A stretch of DNA of 64,000 nt from Paralithodes platypus. Its lineage: Eukaryota; Arthropoda; Malacostraca; Decapoda; Lithodidae. Positions within the stretch are counted from its first letter, which is position 1. Each line of letters opens with the position of its first letter. The notes beneath the pieces were generated by a model that was not told where the DNA came from, searched no databases, and saw only the letters and a program-made list of their open reading frames with translations. The DNA lies in assembly GCA_032716605.1 (NCBI GenBank), contig CM064502.1:51825770-51889769 (forward strand), read 5' to 3'. A program made the translations under genes and the position numbers. Positions 55,455-64,000 of the stretch are shown here, one piece after another.

Positions 55455-55565
55455 GACACAAATACAGTTGAGAGTTGTGTTCAAATCACATGCTATGTTA
55501 GGTAACTGCTTCACATTTTAAGATCAAATCCTCGATGTTTTGCGAACGTCAGTGGTGTATCAGGA
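55455..55565 (+). repeat. inverted duplicate of Penelope-like sequence
   Basis: CACAAATACAGTTGAGAGTTG ... CAGTGGTGTATCA mirrors 55,322-55,430 (TGATACACCACTGACGATC ... CAACTCTCAACTGTATTTG), with about a dozen mismatches over about 105 bp and a 25-bp spacer. Confidence 0.85.
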
Positions 55566-56225
55566 TGACCAAGAGTTAGTTATTAGATAATTATGCAAAC
55601 AGATCGCCAGTAGAGAGGCCCTTAAGGAAACTATATTTAATAAGAATATTTTCAAAAACTTTAGAAATGCAAAAAATTATATCAATTGGACGATAATTGT
55701 AGGGTTGAGAGCAGTCACCCTTCTTTGGGACAGGTTGAATGAGAGCAAAATTTCAACAAGAATGAAAGATGTTAGAGGGAAGACAGAGGCGAAAGAAGCA
55801 GGGAGCCAGCACAGAAGACAAATATTTCAGTACATCAGGACGAACACCATCTGGTCTGTACGCCGTTTTAGTATTAAGTCCAGAGAGTGCAGAAGGTATA
55901 GGCCTATCCTTAGACAAGATTAATGTATGATATTAGGCATACATATGTGAGAGGGGGGTGGAGAGGGAGGAATAGCTCCGGAATCATCAAAGGTGAAGTT
56001 TTTAGAAAAAGTTTGAGCAAAGCGACTATTCTTTGTCGGAGGAAGAGATGACGGTGGTACTGTCAGAGTGGAAAACAGTAGGGAACAACGAGGAAGTGAA
56101 ATAGTTGGAGAGGTTTATGGCTAGATGTAAAACAGCTTGGAAAGAGCTAGAGTTGGAAAGTTCAGAGCATTTTTTATTGATGAAAATGTTTTTCACTCCT
56201 GCCGTAGAGCCTGAAGAATGGCCAT
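55566..56225 (-). pseudogene. Jockey-like LINE, linker and start of RT
   Basis: Minus strand 56,026-56,225: IFINKKCSELSNSSSFQAVL, HLAINLSNYFTSSLFPTVFH and SSSDKE match the linker of the 11.5-kb LINE (FITNKSSEVSNSSCSQAFWH). The sequence to 55,566 continues with degraded RT, including a segment for the NYRPI region near 55,680. It is 5'-truncated at (TA)n. Confidence 0.75.
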
Positions 56226-56226
56226 C

Positions 56227-56276
<50 letters not shown>
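56227..56276. repeat. (TA)n microsatellite
   Basis: 25 TA units at the 5' break of the LINE fragment. Confidence 0.95.
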
Positions 56277-56277
<1 letters not shown>

Positions 56278-56479
56278 TGCACTCAACTACATACTGATTG
56301 TCAAGAACTCTTTTGATAGCCCGAGAATAAGGGAGCGTGAGGAATGTGTCTTAAATTCCAAAGTGATGAAGGAAGAGGAAGCTAAGAAAAACGGGGAGGG
56401 TAAAATGAGAACTAGGGGCCATGCCAGGGAGAATACCTGGGAAATGAAGTCCGGCGAGGATAGTCACTGCTATAAACCT

Positions 56480-56899
56480 TTAAAGGGGGTAGTACCACAA
56501 CCCTCTAGTTACTAGAGGGTTGTGGCAGTACTCGCTTATTCTGGACTCCATTCTCCCTCATGTGTAGTATATTAGTTTTGAGGTGTTAAGACGTTCGTTC
56601 CCTTAGTTTGGCAATTTTGAGACCTTTCGCCTCATGTTTTTGTCAATATTAAGACCTTTCGTGCCCTTTAGGTGTCGATTTTTTCCTGGTGAGCGAAAGC
56701 GAGCCTCTAGTTATAGAAGCAACCGGCCTTCGGCCGTGACATTTGTCTACCTAAAAATGTACACATTTATCTGGAAAGGGGGTCTATTGTGGGGGGGGGG
56801 GGGGGGGGGGGGTGTTGCTAAGCTTGATGGAGGTCTAGCGAAGAAACTACAAACTATATATAAAATATATAGACCAAAAACCAAACACTACCCCATTAA
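56480..56899 (+). mobile_element. TTAA MITE family A3 with a hairpin insertion and poly-G
   Basis: TTAAAGGGGGTAGTA, then an extra 31-bp palindrome (CCACAACCCTCTAGT and its mirror, 56,496-56,526), then the expected CAGTACTCGCTTATTCTGG. A run of about 22 G lies near 56,790. The right end CACTACCCCATTAA shares TTAA with the next element. Confidence 0.88.
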
Positions 56900-57110
56900 C
56901 CCCTGCTTTATCGGCGACGTCTTTTTGTGTTTATTTCATCTGCGTTTAGACGATTTAATGAAGCTTAGGAAGGATTTGTAGTCGCTAAAAGAATTAATTC
57001 AGATAGTTTGTAGCCTTTGAAATGGTAGTCGTCCTTCTTAAGCTGAATAAAATCGTCTAATATTTGCCAAACTATAATGAAAAGGACGTCACCGGTACTG
57101 AACGGATTAA
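56896..57110 (+). mobile_element. TTAA MITE family C
   Basis: 215 bp, TTAACCCCTGCTTTATCGGC to GTCACCGGTACTGAACGGATTAA. Confidence 0.9.
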
Positions 57111-57307
57111 TACCGGACTATTAATTTACTTCTTAATGCTAATTTAAAACCGTTTTTCTCGGATTAGGAAGGATCTGTAGGAATATAAGGGTTACGGATA
57201 ATGTAAATTATCCCTTAAAATGTGATAGGTCATTCCAAAGTTAAATACAATCGTCTGGAGTTAGCTATTCTAAAACTAAAACTGGCGTCATAAAATTAAA
57301 GGGTTAA
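57107..57307 (+). mobile_element. divergent family C element
   Basis: TTAATACCGGACTATTAATT to ACTGGCGTCATAAAATTAAAG. The interior AGGAAGGATCTGTAGGAATA and AAGTTAAATACAATCGTCT are recognisably C. It shares TTAA with the preceding copy. Confidence 0.65.
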
Positions 57308-57318
57308 AATTGAAAGGG

Positions 57319-57714
57319 TTAAAGTTCTCGGGCCACGTATTAATTGCACATCTTATTCCTTTCAATAAGAAAACATTAATTTAAATGTTTTTCTAACCAT
57401 CTCCATGTGGTTTTATTCAAGTTAGGAAAGACCTGTCAGATTTAGAGGGTTAATTGAGATATTCTTAAATGTACTTAACCTTTAATTGTCTTGATAGTGT
57501 AACGGTAAGAGTGTTTAAGATCTGTATGGGGTATCTCAGGTACGAATCCCGGGAGGATCACAATTAGCTTTCATTAATTTAATTGAGAAGTGTTTGATGT
57601 TGTGAGAGAAATTAATTAATTAGACTATTCCTGAGGGTATTTTTGAGTAGAGTAAAATCCTCTAGCGGCAGCATTAATCAAATATAAACATCGTCGTCTG
57701 ATTTGAGAGGTTAA
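57319..57714 (+). mobile_element. divergent family C element interrupted by SINE S2
   Basis: Left part has TTCAAGTTAGGAAAGACCTG, right part AGAGTAAAATCCTCTAGCGG and CGTCTGATTTGAGAGGTTAA. The SINE occupies about 57,484-57,612. Confidence 0.6.
57484..57612 (+). mobile_element. tRNA-derived SINE S2, best copy
   Basis: TTGATAGTGTAACGGTAAGA (A-box region), CAGGTACGAATCCCGGGAGG (B-box), TTTCATTAATTTAATTGAG and AAGTGTTTGATGTTGTGAG. Confidence 0.75.
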
Positions 57715-57737
57715 ACCGAGGATATATATTGGATTCC

Positions 57738-58088
57738 TTAAAGGGGGGTGACCTGCTTTTTTCTCTTTCTTTGTTGTAAACCATTCGGCCTCATTCAGCC
57801 TACTGTTTTAAGACAGTTATCCCCATCCAGGTGTCGATTTTTTCCTGGCGAGCGATAGCGAGCCAGCATTTTATGGAGAAATCCGGTTTCGCCGGAGAAA
57901 TTTTTCTATCGAAAAATGTACAAATTTAGCCAGCTGTCTAACTCATCCAAAATATGGTGGCTTGCTATCGCTAGCCAGGTATGAATCAACACCTAGATGG
58001 GGTTAAACGTCTTAAAACAGTAGGCTAAATGGGGCCGAATGGATACAACCCAGAGAGAGTGAAAAGTAAAGCAGGTCATCCCCCTTAA
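57738..58088. mobile_element. TTAA MITE family B, subfamily 2, true TIRs
   Basis: 351 bp, TTAAAGGGGGGTGACCTGCT to AGCAGGTCATCCCCCTTAA. The arms GGCGAGCGATAGCGAGCC and GGCTTGCTATCGCTAGCC are both present. Confidence 0.93.
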
Positions 58089-60217
58089 GTGAACGAGTAA
58101 AAGCTTTACGCATAGATAATTCTACGTAGCCATAGTAAGAATAGGGAAATAGTGATGAGTACAAAGTTGATGAAGCGTTCATCGAGTTAATAAAGTCAGA
58201 TAAATATGAAATTTTGCTTCACACAAGACTTTACTTCATCTCTCGGGAGCATCGTAGATCACAGGGAACACAACATAAAGCAAATGTAATATATACACAT
58301 ACACCAAGCCGTCATCATACGCTAAAGATATATGATGAACAATTAATGATAAAATATATACCAGAGAATGCACTACTGAAATAGTACACACGATTGATAC
58401 ATGATATAAATAGCTGAATATCTCTGTCGTAATAATGGTGTATAGATATTGACAAATATATTTATCAGTCCTGTCATTATTGCTCCCCCCAAAAATGAAC
58501 ACAAAAATAAAAATGCATAAATAAAAACAAATAAAAACATAAATTAAAAAAACATATTAATAAACAAACACAGATATAAACATATATATAAATACGAGAG
58601 TAGAGCAAAGCATGAGAAAGCGAGAGTGTGTGTGAGAGAAAACGAGAGTGTACTGGGGAATGAGAGCTGGAGGCACCATAGAAAACGTAGCTGACGGGGA
58701 GGTGCCAGTGTTATCAACTACTGCTACATTGAAATAAACTAGTTATTGCGTATAACTGGCGATTTATATATCTGGTATGTTATTTGCTTCAGTTCAATTT
58801 TAATTTTCTATTTCACCATCTTCATCAATTCTCACTCTCTCTCTCTCTCATTATATATATATATATATACAGTATATACAGGATGTTATGCGAGTTATGA
58901 TAAATACTTTCAGAAATGGAAGATTATGCAATTCTAAGTAAAACATGTTCTATATACATATGCATATTTCTACGTCAGTGTTAGGTAATCAGTCATATAA
59001 ATGTTACGGTTAGTGAGGAGGAGGAGGTGTTATTAGGGAGGGAGTGGGTAGGCTACGCTGGTGCCGCTACCAGGAAGTTTACTCTTTATTTTCTCGTTTT
59101 GCCATGATACCTTTGAAAAAGGGAATATTTCTAATCTGCTATTGTATGGATTTGTCAATTAGGATAATATGAAACCTTGCAGTACTGTAATTCGCTGTTA
59201 TACTTTCTCTACTGTAATGAAACTAGGCATTAATGTATCAGTTCGCGCAAAGTTTAGAACATGAGCGCAGGATTACACATAACCTCATGACTTATTTGTC
59301 ATTGCTCAGGTAATAAAATATGGATATTCTAAAAACCTTTCATTGAAGTATAAATGTACACTACTGTTCAGATTACATTATCCTATAGGTTCAAAGTGAC
59401 CGCCGACTCAGCATTAATACACAGCCTTCCTGAAAACTGTTTGAGCTGATGTTTGGGCTTTGTTTGACTATGTTAATAATCTCCTTACTTTGTCTTGACT
59501 CTCTATTCATGCAGCTGTACCACAATCTCCAGGAAACGTTCCTCTGTCATGCAGATGCTGGAAAATTCTGTAAAATACTTTAGAATTTAGACACCTGTTT
59601 AGGTATCTCCTCTTTTATTCAGCTACAGCATTAGAACTTCCATTGTAGAGCCCATAAATAAATATGTTTCCATATTTTACATTCGAGTAAGTAAATGGAA
59701 TTTTCTTGCAGTTTTAGTCTTTCAAATGGTAGAAAATAATAAGAATCGTGTGTGCACCTCCATACTCTTGCAAGTATATTAACTGGAACTGAGGGACACA
59801 GGATGGACAACTCCTGCATTGGTGCCATGTTTCATTGCAGTAGAGAAGGTATAACAGCTAATTACATTACTACAAGGCTTCATATTAGGCTATCCTAATT
59901 GGCAAATCCATATATTAGTAGTTTATAAATATTCCCTTTTTCAGAGATATCACGGCATAACAAGAAAATAAAAAGTAAACTTCTTGGTACATATACATAC
60001 AGTATATACTGTATATACAGTAGATAGATAGATATAGATATATATGTAGATATATATTGTATATATTTAATGAACGTATGACTTCTGCTTGTATTTTCCA
60101 CGCTAGTTTTGCATTACATACAAAAACATTGACATTCCTCAATCGTGCTCATACTTCTTTGAACGGAAAAACTGAAAGTAAAACAAATGGAAGTAAAAGT
60201 GAAAGTAAGGATGGGGG
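58089..60217. other. longest unannotated stretch
   Basis: 2.1 kb without a recognised repeat family except short CT/TA tracts at 58,838-58,875. The frames (58,236-58,502, 59,631-59,828, 59,895-60,142) have no domain I can name and are dominated by AT-rich sequence. A non-coding or intronic region is the simplest reading. Confidence 0.4.
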
Positions 60218-60432
60218 TACGGTCGCGCTAATAAGTCATGTCCCAGCTGTCATTACGTTTGGCTTGCTCTGTGCTGTATTCATGTCTATCAGATGTCGAA
60301 TAGGGTGGTTAAGTGTAGGAACATGTTTGTATATTTCACTCGATATGAAGAAATTAAGCTTACATATTGTTCATACTAATTATTGATCAAAACATACCTG
60401 GTACCGAGTAATCACTTATTAGCGCGACTGTA
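60218..60432 (+). mobile_element. mariner-like MITE family D2
   Basis: 215 bp, TACGGTCGCGCTAATAAGTC to CACTTATTAGCGCGACTGTA, TA at both ends. Confidence 0.9.
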
Positions 60433-60493
60433 CCACTCATGTCTGACCCTATTCTCACACGTGGAGGAGAATCAGAAGGTAGTGGTGTGTTTA

Positions 60494-60865
60494 TTAAAGG
60501 GGGATGGGGTAGTTTTCTTGACCACTTTCTCCCTCATGTTTAGCCCCATTAGTTTTCAGATCCTAAGATGTTTGCCCCATTAGTTCGTCGATTTTAAGAC
60601 ATTTAGCCCCATTTCTTCGGCAATATTTAGACCTTTCGTGCTATTTCAGTGTCGAATTTTTTCCCTGGCGAACAATACTAAGCCTGTAATGTTTGAAGAA
60701 TCGGCCTTCGGCCGGGACATTTTTCTACCGAAAAATGAACAAATTAATCTAGAAGGGGGATCTAATGGATGTTTTTTTTTAATTTGATGGAGGTCTAGGG
60801 AGGAAACTAGAAAAAATAATGAATACATGCAAAAATCCCCCAAATAATGAAACCTCTCCCCTTAA
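60494..60865 (+). mobile_element. TTAA MITE family A
   Basis: 372 bp, TTAAAGGGGGATGGGGTAGT to AAACCTCTCCCCTTAA. Core CGGCCTTCGGCCG and TTTTTCTACCGAAAAA. Confidence 0.9.
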
Positions 60866-61433
60866 CGGTCACGCCCGTAGCCTCCACCCTTCAGTCATAA
60901 CAAAGGTGAGGTGGGCGGATGGGCGGGGGGGGGGGAGGCTGCAGTGAAAACCGTGAGGGAATATTATGACCTAACTTCTAGTACCTGCATTAGCAATATT
61001 CCAGACACGGAAAGGCAGCTTTTATATAACTTTAAGTTTCGAATATATCTGCCTACATTACAAATCTGTCTTTCTCCAGGTCGTTTTTTTTTTCCATCTA
61101 TGTTTGTTTGTTTGCTTGCGTATATGCAGCATATATTTTTTTTTATTTCTTTAATATCCATATTTTCCCTGTGGCCATGCAAGTTGTATATGCATAGTAC
61201 AATTTTTAAACATTCAACAATGTTTTATATTAAGACAAAAACATATTTCTTGCATATCGATCACGACAATCAAATTTAAGTTAACCTAACATATAAGGTT
61301 CTCTTTGTAATACTGCAATACTGCATAGATGCACTACACTAAGGAAATCCACATAGTTATTTGCTTACTGTACTAAAATGTATGTATTATCGTGAGCATG
61401 TGTAAGGTTACACCAATACAAATCTTTGAATGC
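60866..61433. other. unannotated stretch
   Basis: G run near 60,925. The 122-codon frame at 60,911-61,279 has no recognised domain. Confidence 0.4.
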
Positions 61434-61649
61434 TTAACCCCTTCAGCACGATATGACACCTTTTTACCTTTGAATATGGCTGAGATTAACCGATTGTATA
61501 CAATTTAAAAAGGACTTATGTTATTCAGAGGGTTTATTGAGATCGTTGTTACCCCTTTGAAAGCTAGAAGTCGATCATAAGGTAACAAAAAATCGTCTAA
61601 TGTCAACAAGAATATGATTTAATTTACGTCATCGTGATGAAGAGGTTAA
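61434..61649 (+). mobile_element. divergent family C element
   Basis: 216 bp, TTAACCCCTTCAGCACGATA to CATCGTGATGAAGAGGTTAA. TIR CCTCTTCATCACGATG versus CCCCTTCAGCACGATA. Confidence 0.8.
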
Positions 61650-61701
61650 AGACAAGTTCTCATGCATCCGGGTTAAAATAAAGCACTCTATTGTGTTCGC
61701 T

Positions 61702-62078
61702 AGTAAGGGGGATGGGCCGGTTTTCTGGACCACTTTCTCCCTCATGTTTAGCGCCATTAGTTTTCAGATGTTAAGATGTTTGCCCCATTAGCTAGTCGAT
61801 TTAAGACCTTTCGCCCCATTTCTTTGTCAATATTTAGACCTTTCGTGCTACTTAGGTGTCGATTTTTTCCCTGGCGAACGATAGTGAGCCTGTAATGTTG
61901 GAATAACCGGCCTTTGGCCGGGATATTATTCTACCGAATAATGTACAAATTAATCTAGAAGGGGGATCTAATGGATTTATTTTAAAATTTGATGGAGGTC
62001 TAGGGAGGAAACTAGAAAAATTATGAATACATGCAAAAATCGCCCAAAAAGTTAACCCCCCCCCCCCCCTCCCCAAGT
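61702..62078 (+). mobile_element. TTAA MITE family A
   Basis: Left end AGTAAGGGGGATGGGCCGG (TTAA mutated). Core CCGGCCTTTGGCCGG. The right end passes into a C run near 62,054-62,068. Confidence 0.85.
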
Positions 62079-62889
62079 CAAATTGGTCCGTCGCCACTTA
62101 TACTCTAGCCTGTACCTACCTGAATCTTGCATATCATTTTCAATAGATATGAATGAAGGTATTTAACCATTTCAGGAGTACCTACGCGATTGGAGTCAAT
62201 TTGAGAGTTTGTCTAAAGTGTACACGGATGAGAATTACGTCCAAAACATGTAGAAATTCAGCTAAACAAAATATGACGCAAACCACGTCAAATTTGAGCT
62301 ATGAGTAGGTTTGGATATCTTTGAACTTGGGAAAACCTTGACGTCACTATATTAGGCAGTGTAAGACTGTAAAAGAAGCAAGGGATTGGATTTCTCGAAA
62401 AGGGGCTCCAGTCCTGACTCTATTCTTGACTTACAGTGTGCTGGCTTAATAATCCAATAGAGTTGATAGCCTCTGAAGTCCTATTTTAACTAACTAACTA
62501 AAAGAAGCGAGTGCAAGACATCTCACCAGTAATTGATGGACAGGGAGATGGAAAGATGTGCTGTATGGTCTTTTAAACATTCAATGTCGTCTGGATAATA
62601 GACTGTAAGTGTTTAGTGTATGTAAAATAATGTATGATACTGTTGTGTGTTATGCAAGTGGTCCAGAATAGTTAATATACATACAGTAGTGAGCATATTG
62701 AGTAAACTGTTTGAATGTTTAAGCCGTTCGAGATTGGGGGATCGTCTTTGAAGAATGCGTATTAATATATATTTAAAGAAAGAAACAAATAGTTGACCTA
62801 CTGTAGGACGTGTGTTGTTATTTCTTTCTCTTTCGGTTACTTTATAGTATGGGCTTTCATCTTTCCTTGAATGTATAGTGCATTGCATG
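62079..62889. other. unannotated stretch
   Basis: 62,163-62,330 (TTAACCATTTCAGGAGTACC...) may be half of an old family C element. Otherwise nothing. Confidence 0.4.
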
Positions 62890-63087
62890 TACCGTCGCGC
62901 TAATAAGTCATGTCCCAGCTGTTATTAGGTTTGGCTTGCTCTGCAGATGTTGAATAGTATGGGTAAGTGTAGGAACATGTTTTTTATATTTCACTCGATA
63001 TGAAGAAATACAGCTTAGATATTGCTGATACCAATTATTGATCAAAACTTACTTGGTGCTGAGACATAACTTATTAGCGCGATTGTA
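62890..63087 (+). mobile_element. mariner-like MITE family D2, internal deletion
   Basis: 198 bp, TACCGTCGCGCTAATAAGTC to ATAACTTATTAGCGCGATTGTA. About 20 bases are missing after GGCTTGCTCTG. Confidence 0.88.
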
Positions 63088-64000
63088 CAGTACGCAGAAG
63101 CGATTAGTGTGGGCTAAAATTGAACAATAATATATGTGTTGGCCTTGTGGTATGCCTAAATAGCACTCAGAGGAAAGAGTCTTGGAACCAAAGTTAATAT
63201 TTCTTTGGCACGTCTGAAGGGGATAATTGATTATATCATCATAATCCCTTTGCATATGATATCGGCACGTAGCAAAAATTTGAGTTCAAGGGATTTTCTT
63301 TTTATTTAACAAAATACACCGATCACAAGTGGAATACCTGCGAGGTGTTGTAAATGTAAGGCCCAAATCTTCTAATTATCTTAATAAACGATATATCACT
63401 TCATATTCAAAGAAATAAAACATACCACACTCTAGGGAAGCTTATGCGAAATGTTTACCACTGTTATAACCGCCTGCACAAGTAGCTATTATGTTGTATA
63501 GTACTATAAGCTTGAAACATTAACTTAAAATGAAAAAGCACATTGACTTATAAGTAAATAAAACAAAACAAAATCACAATATGTCGTCAATGTTTCAGAC
63601 GTTCGATACAAATGTATTTGCCACCTTGCACTCCACTCATAGGGAAGGTGTTCCGTGATTGTACTTTATATAGCACTGGGCTTCGTAAAGTAGGCCTACT
63701 TTGTAAAGGCAATGAAGATGCAAGATATCTTTAACCCAAAAGAAAAACAACATTGATTTTAACTGATCCTAATTCTAAAGGGTAGAGTACTTGTTAGATC
63801 ATTATTGAGATACTTATTGTCTGATCCTATCTTACAATCGAAGTTTAGCCCATTGAGCGTTTCATGAAAAACTTTCAAAATAACAATTCATATTAGTCTT
63901 GGACGCCGAAGAACAGAAAACTTAGAGAAGTTAGTACAGAAAATTATTCACACATTAATTTTTTACCAGAATCCCTTTGTGCTGTAAGTGTCGAAAATGG
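63088..64000. other. unannotated stretch
   Basis: No gene or repeat family is recognised to the window end. Confidence 0.4.

Noticed and set aside
58236..58502. Small membrane protein gene
   Set aside because: The hydrophobic frame arises from AT-rich DNA and has no domain, no splice context and no supporting neighbour.

Overview
The window looks like a gene-poor, repeat-saturated piece of an arthropod nuclear genome. A decapod crustacean is the best guess (inference): it has long dinucleotide microsatellites, mixed CR1-, RTE- and Jockey-type LINEs, a Penelope-like fragment, and hundreds of bases of AT-rich intergenic sequence between repeats. Nothing bacterial is visible: no operons, no Shine-Dalgarno spacing, no dense coding. 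No intact host gene can be supported. The only non-transposon protein signal is a 253-codon reading frame on the minus strand (51,455-52,216) with a Y-box-type cold-shock domain. Its 5' end has been cut by a retroposon flanked by a 12-bp target-site duplication.

The main population is small non-autonomous DNA transposons of two kinds. The first kind sits on TTAA target sites. Family A is about 335-380 bp with termini TTAAGGGG. Family B is about 350-390 bp and nearly a full inverted repeat. Family C is about 210-235 bp with termini TTAACCCTT...GTACCGG. Element K is a single 996-bp copy. The second kind sits on TA sites (Tc1/mariner-like): family D has five copies, and G and H are single copies. 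TTAA elements repeatedly abut each other while sharing one TTAA. In one family C copy an internal 25-bp segment has expanded into a 1.6-kb minisatellite.

Layout: 0.3-7.3 kb, MITEs A/B, retroposon E, element K, a 52-bp minisatellite and mariner MITEs. 7.4-10.6 kb, a decayed CR1 LINE (minus). 11.5-13.4 kb, a decayed Jockey-like LINE (plus), then a longer E copy. 14.4-17.7 kb, a cluster of A, B and C elements, one nested. 18.8-19.5 kb, a tRNA-SINE followed by an RTE fragment. 20.7-24.9 kb, long microsatellites around an RTE LINE remnant. 25-33 kb, scattered MITEs, LINE tails and GA-rich satellites. 33.3-35.7 kb, three TTAA elements in a row ending in the minisatellite. 35.8-43.6 kb, more A/B MITEs and SINEs. 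44.5-46.1 kb, a LINE split by two TTAA MITEs. 49.6-50.9 kb, an RTE LINE with an open reverse-transcriptase half. 51.4-52.7 kb, the cold-shock ORF. 53-58.1 kb, B MITEs, a tRNA-headed SINE, a Penelope-like GIY-YIG fragment, a Jockey fragment and an A3/C cluster. 58-64 kb, mostly unique sequence with D, A and C copies.

Functionally this is a record of transposon interaction: LINEs supplying enzymes to SINE-like passengers with matching tails, unseen transposases moving MITEs into TTAA or TA, later elements landing in earlier ones, and microsatellites growing at element tails and centres. Copy alignments, terminal repeats and duplications were read by eye, so boundaries are good to a few bases only where both ends are clear.
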